A stretch of DNA of 64,000 nucleotides from Anaerolineales bacterium (GCA_020851785.1 JADZCC010000034.1:62001-126000), one strand, 5' to 3'. Numbered from the stretch's first letter, positions 9,297 to 18,337 are shown. Made by a program: numbers and translations. The notes: a model not told the origin generated them from the sequence alone.

Positions 9297-10352
9297 TCAG
9301 GCGAGCGCTTTTTTGAGATTGACGAATAATTCTTCCTCGGCGGGGTTTGCGCCATAAGCCATGGCCAGGTAATAGGCCAGGTAATCGCCAAAGAGCATGA
9401 GCGACCAAATCTGCGCGATCAACGTCTCGCCGCGCGCTTCAATCAAATCGGTGTTTAAGCCTTCGAGCATCAGCGCCTGACGCATCAGGTCTGAACGCAG
9501 GCGGTTGCGCGGATGGTCAGATGGGGCGCACATGAACAAAGTCATGGTTTGCGCGTTGAGGATGGAGGCCGGGTTCACAGTGGCGATCAGCGCGTTATGC
9601 GTGGCTTCGGGGATGATTTCAAAATTCGCCCCGGCTTTTGCCAGTTGATTGATTTGCGTCTTCCAGCGCCGCGCCACCGGAGCCAATTGCTCGGTGGCGG
9701 CCAATGTCACCCAGCGCCCCACCAATTGACCGGCATAGCGCTTGGCGGGATTCGTGGCCGCAGGCATTTCGGCCCACAGCGAAGTTTTATAGCGTTCCAT
9801 CCCGGCCTGCGCTTCAGCCACATCTGCAGAAGGGTCGGGGATTAAGTTCAGGCGGGCAAATAACGCCAGCGTCAGCGCAAACGGATACGCCACGCCCATC
9901 GTGTCGGTTCCGGCGTACCTAAATTTCCAAACGGGGATGTTTTTTGCTTCCGCGCGTTTGGAAATTTCGCCGCCCGTGGAAATGACGAATAAACGACAAC
10001 CCCGCTGTTGAGCAGTTTCAAAGACCGCCAACACTTCTTCCGAATTGCCAGAATGCGAAATGCAAATGACCAGCGTTTTCTTTTCACTTGCGGAAGCGGG
10101 CAGTTCATAACCGCGTAACAAAGTTACGGGGAGGCGCAGGCTTGAGGAAACCGAAGCCAGCGTCAGTTCCGCGCCGATCGCTGAATCGCCCATGGCGGAA
10201 ATGAAAATATTTTGAACGTCTCCAAAATCTGGAAGCGGCAGAGTTTGCCCCAACTCCCAGGCCTGCTGTAACTGATTGGGCAGTCCGTCAATTTGCGCCA
10301 GAAAATTTTGCGGGTCAAGCTGACGAAAACGCTCCAGGTCATCCAGATTCAT
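9297..10352 (-). CDS. Bifunctional phosphoglucose/phosphomannose isomerase
   Basis: A 351-residue SIS-domain protein interconverting fructose-6-phosphate with glucose-6-phosphate and mannose-6-phosphate. Seen in the sequence: ISAMGDSAIGAEL near residue 55, the phosphosugar-binding ISHSGNSEEV near 98, and a C-terminal second SIS half with PEATHNALIA and the family-typical ending LMLFGDYLAYYLA. This length and arrangement match the archaeal/thermophile-type PGI/PMI rather than classic Pgi. Its ATG overlaps the stop codon of the upstream S10 peptidase by 1 nt (TAATG), implying translational coupling. Confidence 0.9.
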   Translation of the reverse strand: MNLDDLERFRQLDPQNFLAQIDGLPNQLQQAWELGQTLPLPDFGDVQNIFISAMGDSAIGAELTLASVSSSLRLPVTLLRGYELPASASEKKTLVICISHSGNSEEVLAVFETAQQRGCRLFVISTGGEISKRAEAKNIPVWKFRYAGTDTMGVAYPFALTLALFARLNLIPDPSADVAEAQAGMERYKTSLWAEMPAATNPAKRYAGQLVGRWVTLAATEQLAPVARRWKTQINQLAKAGANFEIIPEATHNALIATVNPASILNAQTMTLFMCAPSDHPRNRLRSDLMRQALMLEGLNTDLIEARGETLIAQIWSLMLFGDYLAYYLAMAYGANPAEEELFVNLKKALA

Positions 10353-11833
10353 TAGCTCGCGTCCTTGATGAATTTGGTCATATCTTTCTTCAGCGTTTTC
10401 AGCGAAGGCATGTGAATGTACATCATGTGCCCAGCTTCGTAATAACTCATGCGGATGTTTTTACGCAAAGACGCATCCAAGCCCAGATGATTGAACGTGT
10501 ATTCGGTGGCGAAGTAGGGCGTGCCAAGATCGTAATAGCCATTGGCGACAAACACTTTCAAATATTTGTTGAAGGTCATCGAGCCGCGTAACGTTTCGGC
10601 GACGTTGACGTATTGATTTTGAAAATAGCCATACGACCAATTCATCCAGACTTTGCCGCTCAAAATTTCGTAAACGCTGTCCGTTTCAAATTTCAATTCT
10701 GTGCGGATGTAGTCATTGAAGGCGGCGGTGTACGGCCCGTTGATTTGAGCAAACAGCGGATCATATTCCGGCATGGCGGTTACGCCGCTTCGATCCGTGC
10801 CCGTGTAACGGCTGTCCAGTCGCCCGACGGTTTTTCCACGCTCGCGCAGGAGTTCTTTGAAATAATGCTGGTCGAGGATGCGTAAGTCGGTGCGTTCGAT
10901 GAACTCGGTTGAAATCCCCGTATATTTGGAAAGTTTGGCCACCACGCTGGCGCGTTCGGCCGCAGTCAGCGCCGCGCCTTTCAACAACGCGGAGGCATAT
11001 TCGCCTTTGGCAAATTCTTCGGCTTCTTTGAGCGCGGCCTGCAAAGTGGATTTAAATTTCAACTGGTCGTGATACCAGGCCGTGGCTGTGTAGGCGGGCA
11101 AAAATAAAATGTAGGGCAGGTCGTTATTTAAGTTGAAATCAATGGTGGTGAAATCCAACACGGCGGAGATGAGCAAAAGCCCATTCAGAAACATGCCATG
11201 CCGTTCCTGTAAATAACCGGAGAGTCCGGCGGCGCGCGTGGTGCCATAACTTTCGCCCGCCAGGAATTTGGGCGAAAGCCAGCGGTTGTAGCGCGTGGTA
11301 TACAAGCGGATGAAATCGCCAACCGATTCGATGTCTTTGCTAAAGCCGTGCCATTCTTTGGATTTTTCGCCTTCGACGGGGCGGCTAAAGCCGGTGCTCA
11401 TCGGGTCAATAAAGACCAGATCAGTTTCATCCAGAATGGAATATTGGTTATCCGTCAGTTGAAACGGCGGCTTGGGCATTTCGCCTTCGTCGGTGAGGAC
11501 GACGCGGCGCGGCCCCAACACGCCCAAATGAAGCCACACGGATGAAGAACCCGGCCCGCCGTTGAAAGAAAAAGTGATCGGACGTTTGGCTTTATTGCTT
11601 ACGCCGTCTTTGGTGTAGGCCACAAAAAAGATTTGGGCGCGGGGTTTTTCCACTTCCGCGTCTTTATCTTTATCGAGGACTTCCTCTTTCAAGATCATGG
11701 TGCCGGTGGTGACGGTGTACTTAATCGTCTGTCCGCCAATTTTGATGGAATGTTTGGTCGTGACGAGGTTGTCTTTGGGGGTGGGCTTCTCTTCTTTTTT
11801 TTCTTCGGGCTTGGCGTCTTTTTTCTCGGGCAT
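10352..11833 (-). CDS. Serine carboxypeptidase, peptidase family S10
   Basis: A 493-residue alpha/beta-hydrolase peptidase. The oxyanion motif FNGGPGSSSVW is near residue 90 and the nucleophile motif GESYGTTRAAG near 190; the C-terminal His lies in YEAGHMMYIH near 470, with the Asp in GYYDLGTPY near 423. The N-terminus is a lysine/glutamate-rich tail (KPEEKKEEKPT) without a signal peptide, so the protein is predicted to be cytoplasmic, unusual for S10 enzymes of eukaryotes but seen in bacteria. The start has AGGAG upstream. It forms an operon with the downstream isomerase. Confidence 0.92.
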   Translation of the reverse strand: MPEKKDAKPEEKKEEKPTPKDNLVTTKHSIKIGGQTIKYTVTTGTMILKEEVLDKDKDAEVEKPRAQIFFVAYTKDGVSNKAKRPITFSFNGGPGSSSVWLHLGVLGPRRVVLTDEGEMPKPPFQLTDNQYSILDETDLVFIDPMSTGFSRPVEGEKSKEWHGFSKDIESVGDFIRLYTTRYNRWLSPKFLAGESYGTTRAAGLSGYLQERHGMFLNGLLLISAVLDFTTIDFNLNNDLPYILFLPAYTATAWYHDQLKFKSTLQAALKEAEEFAKGEYASALLKGAALTAAERASVVAKLSKYTGISTEFIERTDLRILDQHYFKELLRERGKTVGRLDSRYTGTDRSGVTAMPEYDPLFAQINGPYTAAFNDYIRTELKFETDSVYEILSGKVWMNWSYGYFQNQYVNVAETLRGSMTFNKYLKVFVANGYYDLGTPYFATEYTFNHLGLDASLRKNIRMSYYEAGHMMYIHMPSLKTLKKDMTKFIKDAS

Positions 11834-11844
11834 GGGAGGCTCCT

Positions 11845-12669
11845 TTATTTAAGTTGATTGATTAATGAATACACGTCTTTTTTATTCCAGCCGCTGGCTT
11901 CAGCAAGTTCGGCGGAAATTTCCTTTGCGGGTCTGGCGTTCTTCAATTCTTTTTTGATGGCTTTTAGCAATTCCGCTTCTGGCCAGCGTTCTTTTTCCGT
12001 CTCCGGTTTTCCGGCAATCACCAGCGTAAACTCGCCGCGCGGTTCTTTGGATTTGAAATAGGTCAGCGCGGCGTTAATTGATCCGCGCCAGTATTCTTCG
12101 TAGAGTTTGGTCATTTCGCGGGCCACGCAGATGGGACGATCTCCGAGGATGGCAAGCAGGTCTTCCAGCGCATCCAACAGACGATGGGGCGATTCGAGGA
12201 AGATCAGCGTGTAGGTTAAATGGGCCACCTGCGTAATGGATTTTTTGCGTTCGCCGGATTTATGCGGAAGATAACCAAGATATAGAAATGAATCGGTCGG
12301 CAGGCCGGAAACGCTCAAAGCGGAGATCGGCGCCGAGGGGCCAGGAACCGGCCGAACGTCGAAGTTGGCGGCGAGCGCGGCCCGCACCAACTCGTAGCCC
12401 GGGTCGTTAATCGCCGGAGTGCCTGCGTCAGAAACGAGGGCCACATCGCCGCCGATTAAGGCGTTGAGGATCTGATCCAATTTTTTGGTTTTATTATGTT
12501 CAAAATAACTGGTGAGCGGGGTCTCAATCTTAAAATGTTGAAGCAGGGCGCCGGTGTGCCGCGTATCTTCAGCGGCGATCAATTTGACTTCGCGTAAAAG
12601 GCGGAGCGCGCGCGGGGAAAGGTCTTCAAGGTTTCCGAGCGGGGTGGCGACCAAGTATAAAGTTCCCAT
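11845..12669 (-). CDS. rsmI: 16S rRNA (cytidine-1402-2'-O)-methyltransferase RsmI
   Basis: SAM-dependent enzyme of the tetrapyrrole-methylase fold that 2'-O-methylates C1402 in the ribosomal P-site. Motifs: VATPLGNLEDLSPRAL near residue 7, AAEDTRHTG near 33, LVSDAGTPAINDPGY near 78 and ALSVSGLPTDSFLYLGYLP near 115. At 274 residues it has the usual length. It has no Shine-Dalgarno sequence; a TAAAAT -10 box lies 6 nt before the ATG. The S10 peptidase gene starts 11 nt after its stop. Confidence 0.95.
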   Translation of the reverse strand: MGTLYLVATPLGNLEDLSPRALRLLREVKLIAAEDTRHTGALLQHFKIETPLTSYFEHNKTKKLDQILNALIGGDVALVSDAGTPAINDPGYELVRAALAANFDVRPVPGPSAPISALSVSGLPTDSFLYLGYLPHKSGERKKSITQVAHLTYTLIFLESPHRLLDALEDLLAILGDRPICVAREMTKLYEEYWRGSINAALTYFKSKEPRGEFTLVIAGKPETEKERWPEAELLKAIKKELKNARPAKEISAELAEASGWNKKDVYSLINQLK

Positions 12670-12675
12670 GCGTTA

Positions 12676-12681
12676 ATTTTA
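12676..12681 (-). promoter_or_regulatory. -10 box TAAAAT directly before rsmI (leaderless arrangement)
   Basis: The box ends 6 nt before the rsmI ATG and no ribosome binding site is visible, consistent with a leaderless mRNA starting at the ATG. Confidence 0.45.
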
Positions 12682-12699
12682 TCATTCCATCAAAAAAAA

Positions 12700-12722
12700 T
12701 CGCCCGCAGATACTGCGGGCGA
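12700..12722 (-). terminator. Intrinsic terminator after the PknB-type kinase
   Basis: Perfect 9-bp stem TCGCCCGCA / TGCGGGCGA with a 5-nt loop. On the minus strand it is followed by a run of eight T after one A. It lies 18 nt past the kinase stop and just upstream of the rsmI promoter. Confidence 0.88.
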
Positions 12723-12740
12723 AATAAAAAATTAAATGAG

Positions 12741-14228
12741 TTAGGGGCATCCGCCAATGCCAACCGCAAAGGTGACGCATCCGGCTTCGGCTGGAGCGAC
12801 CGCCGCGCAACATTGGTTGGCGGAATCAAACGTGGCGTCTGCCGAACATTTGGCCAAATCCGCGTTGGTGAGTTTGGGCGGACTGCAGACTTTCAAATCG
12901 TAGGAAGTGAGTTGTTTGCCTGTGCAGGTGATGATTGTAAAACCATCCTGCGTGACTTCTTCTTCACACTTCAGCGCCGGGTCTGGCATTTGATAGGTGG
13001 AACCGGCGGTGAAGCGCACGGTGGTATAGGGGATTTTTGTAATACAAGCGCGGTTGGTTTCTTTAACTTCGGGAACTGGAAGGTTATTTGCAGAACAAGC
13101 CGCGGCAAACGGAATCGGCGAGGCGGGTTCCAGCGTGGGCGTAACGGGTTCGACAGCGCTTGTACTGGTTGCGGGAGCCACGGTTAAAGTGGGCGGCGCC
13201 AGCGTGGGCGTTAAGGTGGGGACGGGCGCGGGAAAAAGTTGATTTTGCAAAAGGAAAAAGCCAACGATGGCCACCACGGCCACAACCCCGGCCACCACAA
13301 AACCAGTGGAGCGATTTTTACCGCTATTCGTCACGGCCGTTGGCTGGTCGGGCTGATCGGATTTAAAAACGCCAGAACGGATTCCCGTTGGGGCGGCGGC
13401 GGTATTGCCTTCATGCCCCAGCGCAACCAGATTCAAGGCTTTGGCTAAATCATTCGGCGTGGCATAACGGCTTTCTTTATCTTTCGCCAGCGCCTTCTTA
13501 ATCACCGCATCCGCTTCGGGCGGCAGGTCTGGAAGCATTTTCAAAATTTCCGGCACCGGCTCGGTAATGTGTTTGACGACCACGCCCATGGGCGTATCCG
13601 CGCTGTAGGGTTGCTGGCCGCTCAACATTTGATAAAGAATCACGCCCAGCCCATAGACGTCGCTTCGGCCATCCACTTCCTCGCCTTTGGCCTGTTCCGG
13701 GCTCATGTAGGCGGGCGTGCCGATGATTCCGCTTCCCGTCAGGCTGGAGGTGGATTCGGTTACTTTGGCCACGCCAAAGTCTGAAATAAACGGCGCGCCG
13801 GTGTCGTCAAATAAAATGTTATCGGGCTTTAAATCGCGGTGGACGATTTTCTTTTTATGAGCGTAGGTTAACCCCTGGGCAATCTTCTCAATCAGATGCG
13901 CGGCGTCTTCCAAAGAAAATTTACCCTTTTCAATTTCCTTCGCCAGCGAGCCGCTGTTCATATAACGCATGACAAAATACGGCTGACCATCTTCTTCGCC
14001 CACGTCGTACACGGGCACAATCGCCGGGTGTTCCAACGTGGCGACAATTTTCAACTCGCGGTCGAAGCGCGTGCGAAATTGCGGATCGTGCAACATCTCG
14101 CGCGGCAGAACTTTGAGCGCCACTTCACGGTCAAAGCGCGGGTCGTAGGCATGGTACACCGTGGCCATGCCGCCGCGGCCCAGCTCAGATTTGATCTCAT
14201 ATCGTCCAAAGTGTGATGGGATTGCCAT
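12741..14228 (-). CDS. PASTA-less PknB-type transmembrane Ser/Thr protein kinase
   Basis: A 495-residue Hanks-type kinase. Visible motifs: glycine loop LGRGGMATVY near residue 16, catalytic lysine in EVALKVL, HRDLKPDN near 130, DFGVAKV near 148 and GTPAYMSPEQ near 167. A transmembrane helix (FVVAGVVAVVAIVGFFLL) lies near 311-330, then a Thr/Pro-rich stalk and a C-terminal outside domain of about 110 residues with at least ten cysteines, instead of PASTA repeats. That domain is probably disulfide-bonded and may sense a ligand (inference). The gene starts 7 nt after a TATACT box with no ribosome binding site. Confidence 0.93.
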   Translation of the reverse strand: MAIPSHFGRYEIKSELGRGGMATVYHAYDPRFDREVALKVLPREMLHDPQFRTRFDRELKIVATLEHPAIVPVYDVGEEDGQPYFVMRYMNSGSLAKEIEKGKFSLEDAAHLIEKIAQGLTYAHKKKIVHRDLKPDNILFDDTGAPFISDFGVAKVTESTSSLTGSGIIGTPAYMSPEQAKGEEVDGRSDVYGLGVILYQMLSGQQPYSADTPMGVVVKHITEPVPEILKMLPDLPPEADAVIKKALAKDKESRYATPNDLAKALNLVALGHEGNTAAAPTGIRSGVFKSDQPDQPTAVTNSGKNRSTGFVVAGVVAVVAIVGFFLLQNQLFPAPVPTLTPTLAPPTLTVAPATSTSAVEPVTPTLEPASPIPFAAACSANNLPVPEVKETNRACITKIPYTTVRFTAGSTYQMPDPALKCEEEVTQDGFTIITCTGKQLTSYDLKVCSPPKLTNADLAKCSADATFDSANQCCAAVAPAEAGCVTFAVGIGGCP

Positions 14229-14235
14229 ACGCGCA

Positions 14236-14241
14236 AGTATA
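14236..14241 (-). promoter_or_regulatory. -10 box TATACT directly before the kinase gene (leaderless arrangement)
   Basis: TATACT on the minus strand ends 7 nt before the ATG; no Shine-Dalgarno sequence is seen. Confidence 0.45.
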
Positions 14242-14356
14242 AACCACCTTTAAGCCGCTGTGCAAGAAATCTGACGCGGGTTATCCAAATACAGTGGGCA
14301 TCCTTTCACTCCTCAAAATGACAATCCACTGGATTCGACTGCATTAAAAACTGTCC

Positions 14357-14408
14357 TTGTGGCCTGTTTAATTTTGAATTATCATCGCATGGCAGGGACG
14401 TTCCCTGC
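14357..14408 (+). promoter_or_regulatory. phnD promoter with a 7-bp palindrome at the predicted transcript start
   Basis: TTGTGG (14357-14362), a 17-nt spacer and TATCAT (14380-14385) form a plausible sigma-70 promoter. The palindrome GCAGGGA-CGT-TCCCTGC (14392-14408) starts at the expected +1 and could be an operator or 5' hairpin. The remainder of the 14229-14438 gap shows no gene. Confidence 0.5.
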
Positions 14409-14438
14409 GGTGGATTACCATTCTTGAAAGGAGAAAGT

Positions 14439-15551
14439 ATGAAACATCGTTTTTCGTTCCTGGTACTGGCAATCTTTGTAATTGGCTCGTTAGTATTAAG
14501 CGCTTGTGGCGCCCCCGCCACCGAAGCGCCGACCGTTGTGCCGACGGCCGTTCCGCCGACGGAAGTTCCCCCGCCCACGGCTACCGCCGCGCCAGAAATT
14601 GGCTCGCCGGAGCACCCGATCAAAGTGCTGTTCGTGCCTTCTGTGGATGTGGACTTCATGATTTCGAGCGGCGAGTTGATCTCCACAGCCCTCAACGAAG
14701 CCACTGGCTTGACTTTTGAAGTCAGCGTGCCGACTTCCTACGCCGCCACCATTGAAGAGATGTGCGCCTCCCCAACGGACACCATCGGTTTCATCCCCGC
14801 GCTGGGATATGTGATCGCCAATCAACTCTGCGGCGTGGAACCTGGCTTGGCTTCCGCCCGTCGCGGTTGGAACGTCTACTGGACTGGCTTTTACGTGGCC
14901 CGCGATAGCAAATATCAAACGCTCGAAGATTTAGCGGGCGCGAAATGGGCCTACCCCGAGGCGGGTTCCACTTCCGGATATTTGTACCCCGCCTCAATCT
15001 TCGGCGACTTGGGCGTGACGATTGGCGAAACCATCGAAGCCGGCGGCCACCCGCAATCCATTTTGGCCGTTTACAACGGACAAGCCGACTTCGCCACCGC
15101 GTACTACAGCCCGCCATTGATCAACAACGGCAAATGGGCCATGGGCGACGCGCCTGACGTTCCCGACGATGTGGTTGATTCCTGCGCCGTGAAAACCGCC
15201 GAAAAAGGCGACGAACTCTGGTGCGGCGATTACCGCGTTTTGGACGCGCGCGCGGCGGTGATTAAGGACGCTCCCGACATCGTTCAAAAGGTGCGCATCC
15301 TGACCCTCTCCAAGGAAATCCCGAACGACACCATGTCCTTCTCGCCGGAATTCCCCGAAGCGTTGAGAACCAAAATCATTGACGCCATGACCGCTTTCGT
15401 CTCGCTCGATAACGAAGCCTGCGCGCAATCCCTCTGTAACGAGAACTTCTACAGTTGGACCGGCGTTGGCCCGATTGCCGACGAGAACTTTGACGGCGTG
15501 CGCATTTTGGTCGCCCAACAAGGCATCACGCTCGACAAGCTCGGTAAATAA
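14439..15551 (+). CDS. phnD: PhnD-type phosphonate/phosphate-oxyanion binding lipoprotein
   Basis: Periplasmic-type solute-binding lipoprotein of an ABC importer. The start is the ATG of MKHRFSF, preceded by GAAAGGAG; the TTG start in the track would place the ribosome binding site inside the gene. A signal peptide ends at LSAC with Cys23 as the lipid anchor, followed by a Thr/Pro/Ala-rich stalk. The PhnD-like body includes IKVLFVPSVD, SGELISTALNEATG and a central AYPEAGSTSGYLYPA loop. Together with the downstream ATPase and permease it forms a phn/ptx-type uptake operon. Phosphonate, phosphite and phosphate are all possible ligands. Confidence 0.9.
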   Translation: MKHRFSFLVLAIFVIGSLVLSACGAPATEAPTVVPTAVPPTEVPPPTATAAPEIGSPEHPIKVLFVPSVDVDFMISSGELISTALNEATGLTFEVSVPTSYAATIEEMCASPTDTIGFIPALGYVIANQLCGVEPGLASARRGWNVYWTGFYVARDSKYQTLEDLAGAKWAYPEAGSTSGYLYPASIFGDLGVTIGETIEAGGHPQSILAVYNGQADFATAYYSPPLINNGKWAMGDAPDVPDDVVDSCAVKTAEKGDELWCGDYRVLDARAAVIKDAPDIVQKVRILTLSKEIPNDTMSFSPEFPEALRTKIIDAMTAFVSLDNEACAQSLCNENFYSWTGVGPIADENFDGVRILVAQQGITLDKLGK

Positions 15552-15567
15552 TTTTCAGCATTTCAAA

Positions 15568-15601
15568 AAATCTTGCCCCAGAAATTTCTGGGGCAAGATT
15601 T
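15568..15601 (+). terminator. Perfect 34-nt palindrome between phnD and phnC
   Basis: AAATCTTGCCCCAGAAA and its exact complement meet at the centre, giving a stem of 13 or more pairs with a short loop. It may be a partial terminator that lowers ATPase and permease expression relative to the binding protein. Confidence 0.7.
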
Positions 15602-15608
15602 AATATAG

Positions 15609-15642
15609 CGTACGACAAGCGTACGACAAGGTTTACCTTGTC
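15609..15642 (+). repeat. Two tandem 11-nt repeats running into an inverted repeat upstream of phnC
   Basis: CGTACGACAAG occurs twice back to back (15609-15619, 15620-15630). The second copy merges into GACAAGGT-TT-ACCTTGTC (15625-15642), an 8-bp inverted repeat. It could be an operator or a repeat remnant. Confidence 0.5.
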
Positions 15643-15671
15643 ATGAAGTGTGAGGAAGGCGGTCTTTCAGC

Positions 15672-16424
15672 ATGTTAGAAGTCAGAAATCTTTCCAAAAC
15701 CTATGACGGCGGAATGCAGGCCCTGAAAAACGTCAGCTTTAGCGTCAAGCAGGGCGAGTTTTTGGCAGTGATCGGGTTAAGCGGTTCGGGCAAATCCACG
15801 CTGTTACGTTGCATCAACCGGCTGATTGAGCCAACCAGCGGGCAAATCCTTTGGAATGGGCAAGACATTACCGCCGCAAGTCAGGATGAGATGCGCCACA
15901 TCCGCCGCAAGATTGGCATGGTCTTCCAACATTTCAACCTGGTCTCCCGCTCCAAAGTCCTCACCAACGTTTTGGCTGGGCGGCTCGGTTATGTGAACCC
16001 GATCCTCAGCGCGTTCAATCGTTTCCCCGAAAGCGACGTACAAATGGCCCTCAGTCAACTGGATCGCGTGGGGATTAAAAATCAGGCGTATAAACGCGCC
16101 GACGAACTCAGCGGCGGACAACAACAACGCGTGGGCATTGCCCGCGCCATGATGCAAGAGCCGACGATGGTATTAGCCGACGAACCCGTGGCCAGCCTGG
16201 ACCCGGTGCTGGCGCATTCCATCATGCAACACCTGGAAGAGATTAACAAGCAGGAAGGCGTCACCGTTTTGTGTAGCCTGCATTTTTTGGATCTGGTGCA
16301 TCGCTACGCCGACCGCGCGATTGCGCTCAAAGAAGGCGCGCTGATGTTTGACGGCCCGCCCAACCAAATTAACGACGAAAAGTTTCGGGAAATTTACGGC
16401 AAAGACGCCGAGCGGATTGGCTAG
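15672..16424 (+). CDS. phnC: Phosphonate-type ABC transporter ATP-binding protein
   Basis: A 250-residue ATPase of the PhnC group, energising the phnDE importer at the inner face of the membrane. Walker A GLSGSGKSTLL near residue 36, Q-loop VFQHFNLV near 87, signature LSGGQQQRVGIARAM near 145, Walker B VLADEPVASLDP near 166 and the H-loop histidine in LCSLHFLDL. The PhnC-typical insert with VLAGRLG is present. The start is taken at the ATG of MLEVRNLSK, with GAGGAAGG 13-20 nt upstream; spacing is a little long. phnE follows by 10 nt. Confidence 0.95.
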   Translation: MLEVRNLSKTYDGGMQALKNVSFSVKQGEFLAVIGLSGSGKSTLLRCINRLIEPTSGQILWNGQDITAASQDEMRHIRRKIGMVFQHFNLVSRSKVLTNVLAGRLGYVNPILSAFNRFPESDVQMALSQLDRVGIKNQAYKRADELSGGQQQRVGIARAMMQEPTMVLADEPVASLDPVLAHSIMQHLEEINKQEGVTVLCSLHFLDLVHRYADRAIALKEGALMFDGPPNQINDEKFREIYGKDAERIG

Positions 16425-16434
16425 AGGAAACCTG

Positions 16435-18273
16435 ATGAAGAAAACCACAACCCCACTCAAGTCGCTGGCCACCGGATTCATTACGCTCTTCGTCCTGATC
16501 ATTTTTGCGTATGGGTTTTCCGTTACCAACGTTAACTTTGAAGAGACCCGTTCCGAAAGGCGGCTGGCTTCGCTCACGCGCATTTTGCGGGCGTTGGCGC
16601 ACCCCAAAATTTTTGATTACAACTACGAGACGGTGAACGTCGAAGTCCCTTTTTATTTGGGCTGTCCGGCAGACGGCGTACCCTTCCCGGAGGTGGATCG
16701 TTCGGGAGCGTTCATCCTAATCAACAGCGGATGCGCCGCGCCGAAGGAAACCATCCAGATTGAGGGTCATAACTTTCAGGAAAATTCCAGCGGCTCGATC
16801 AGCTTTGTTGGGTTTAGCCCCGAAGCGCCAGACGGCGTGCCGATTGGAATTGGCAACTTTCAAGCAGACGCTCAGGGGAACTTCAAAGCTGAAGTCAACC
16901 TGCCCAACCGTCAGATTAAGGAAGAACCGCAAGCTATTCGCGCCACGGGACAAATTCAAGTGGGCGCGCCTATGCTCTCGCAAGAATCCAAAGTCACCTG
17001 GGAAAAAATCATCGAGACGGTTTTCATGGCCCTGTTGGCCACCGCCTTCGGGACCTTACTCGCAGTTCCGATCAGTTTCTTCGCCGCGCGTAACCTCATG
17101 GAAGAAGTGAAAAGCCCGCTGAGCAACATCGCCCTCGCGCTGATTGGCTGGCCGCTGGGGATGTGGCTGGGCATCGAAGCCAGCCAGTTCTTTTCCGGTC
17201 TGCTAACTTTGCTGGGCAATTCTTTTCTAATTACTTTTGCGGGCGCAATCATTGTCTCCGCTCTCAGCTTTTTCTTTGCGCGCTGGTTTCTCGCGCATCA
17301 AAGCGAAGATTTGGAATTTCGTTTTAAACAACGGCTGATCAATTTACTCTACGCGTTGATTTTGGCTCTGCTGGCTTTAATTTCCATTCTATTTATCGGC
17401 AAACTTCTGCTTCAAGTTGGCGCGTACCTCACGCCAAGCAAAGACGTGCCGCTGTACTTCCTGCGGAAATTTGTTTCCCAAATCGGGGAGATTATTTCCA
17501 TCCTCGCGCCGGTCTTTGCGGCGCTGGTGGGCGGCGGCGTCCTCGGCGGATTCTTTTCCCAACTCGGGCAGAAGATCAGCGATCGTTTGCCTGCCTCTGC
17601 CGCAAAAACTTTCAACCTGATCCTCGCCCCTCTGGCGGGAGCCACGCTGGGCGTCTTAATCATGCAGGGCTTGGATTGGTTCTATCAATTCAACAACCCG
17701 GCAGTGACGCTGTATTCGCCAGCCTTCATTGGCGCGGCAATCGGGCTGATTCTGGCGATTGCCATTGCGCCCAAGCAGTCGCTTCCGATTGGCATTTTTA
17801 TTTACGGCATCTTCCGCACCTTGCTAAACGGCACCCGTTCCGTGGAAGCGCTGATCATGGCAATCGTCTTTGTGGCCTGGGTGGGGCTGGGCCCGTTTGC
17901 GGGCGCGCTGGCGCTGGGCTTGCACACCGTCGCCTCCAACGCCAAGTTATATTCCGAACAGGTCGAGAGCATCCTCTCCGGCCCGCTGGAGGCGATTCAA
18001 GCCACCGGCGCGAATCGTTTGCAAACGATCATCTTCGCGGTGGTGCCGCAGATCATCCCGCCGTACATTTCCTACACCATGTATCGCTGGGACATTAACG
18101 TGCGTATGTCCACGATCATTGGCTTTGTCGGCGGCGGCGGCATTGGCTTCATCCTCCAACAAAACATCAACCTGCTCAACTACCGCGCGGCCAGCGTCAA
18201 CATGCTCGCGATTGCAATCGTCGTCGCCAGCATGGATTACATTTCCTCGATCCTGCGCGAGAAATACGTCTAA
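16435..18273 (+). CDS. phnE: PhnE-type permease, enlarged with an extracytoplasmic domain and extra membrane helices
   Basis: Membrane channel of the phnDCE importer. The start is the ATG of MKKTTTPLK, just after the phnC stop. At 612 residues it is more than twice the usual length of about 270. After the first helix (12-30) comes an outside domain at about 60-185 with a beta-sandwich, IPT-like look (TIQIEGHNF). The canonical permease begins at IIETVFMALLATAFGTLL near 198, is interrupted by roughly six or seven extra hydrophobic segments (about 240-460), and finishes with the usual EAA region (ATGANRLQTIIFAVVPQIIP) and GGGGIGFIL. All parts are in one frame with no sign of frameshift. Confidence 0.9.
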   Translation: MKKTTTPLKSLATGFITLFVLIIFAYGFSVTNVNFEETRSERRLASLTRILRALAHPKIFDYNYETVNVEVPFYLGCPADGVPFPEVDRSGAFILINSGCAAPKETIQIEGHNFQENSSGSISFVGFSPEAPDGVPIGIGNFQADAQGNFKAEVNLPNRQIKEEPQAIRATGQIQVGAPMLSQESKVTWEKIIETVFMALLATAFGTLLAVPISFFAARNLMEEVKSPLSNIALALIGWPLGMWLGIEASQFFSGLLTLLGNSFLITFAGAIIVSALSFFFARWFLAHQSEDLEFRFKQRLINLLYALILALLALISILFIGKLLLQVGAYLTPSKDVPLYFLRKFVSQIGEIISILAPVFAALVGGGVLGGFFSQLGQKISDRLPASAAKTFNLILAPLAGATLGVLIMQGLDWFYQFNNPAVTLYSPAFIGAAIGLILAIAIAPKQSLPIGIFIYGIFRTLLNGTRSVEALIMAIVFVAWVGLGPFAGALALGLHTVASNAKLYSEQVESILSGPLEAIQATGANRLQTIIFAVVPQIIPPYISYTMYRWDINVRMSTIIGFVGGGGIGFILQQNINLLNYRAASVNMLAIAIVVASMDYISSILREKYV

Positions 18274-18297
18274 CGAATTAGGACTGAACTTGAATCG

Positions 18298-18332
18298 AAA
18301 AAGGCGGACTGTAGAATAGTCCGCCTTTTTTT
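18298..18332. terminator. Bidirectional terminator between phnE and merR
   Basis: AAAAAGGCGGACT / AGTCCGCCTTTTT with a 7-nt loop, flanked by an A-run and a T-run, so it can stop transcription from both convergent operons. Confidence 0.92.
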
Positions 18333-18337
18333 GCGCC

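Noticed and set aside
14439-18273. Complete phosphonate degradation operon
   Set aside because: Only the transporter genes are present; no C-P lyase or phosphonatase gene is found.
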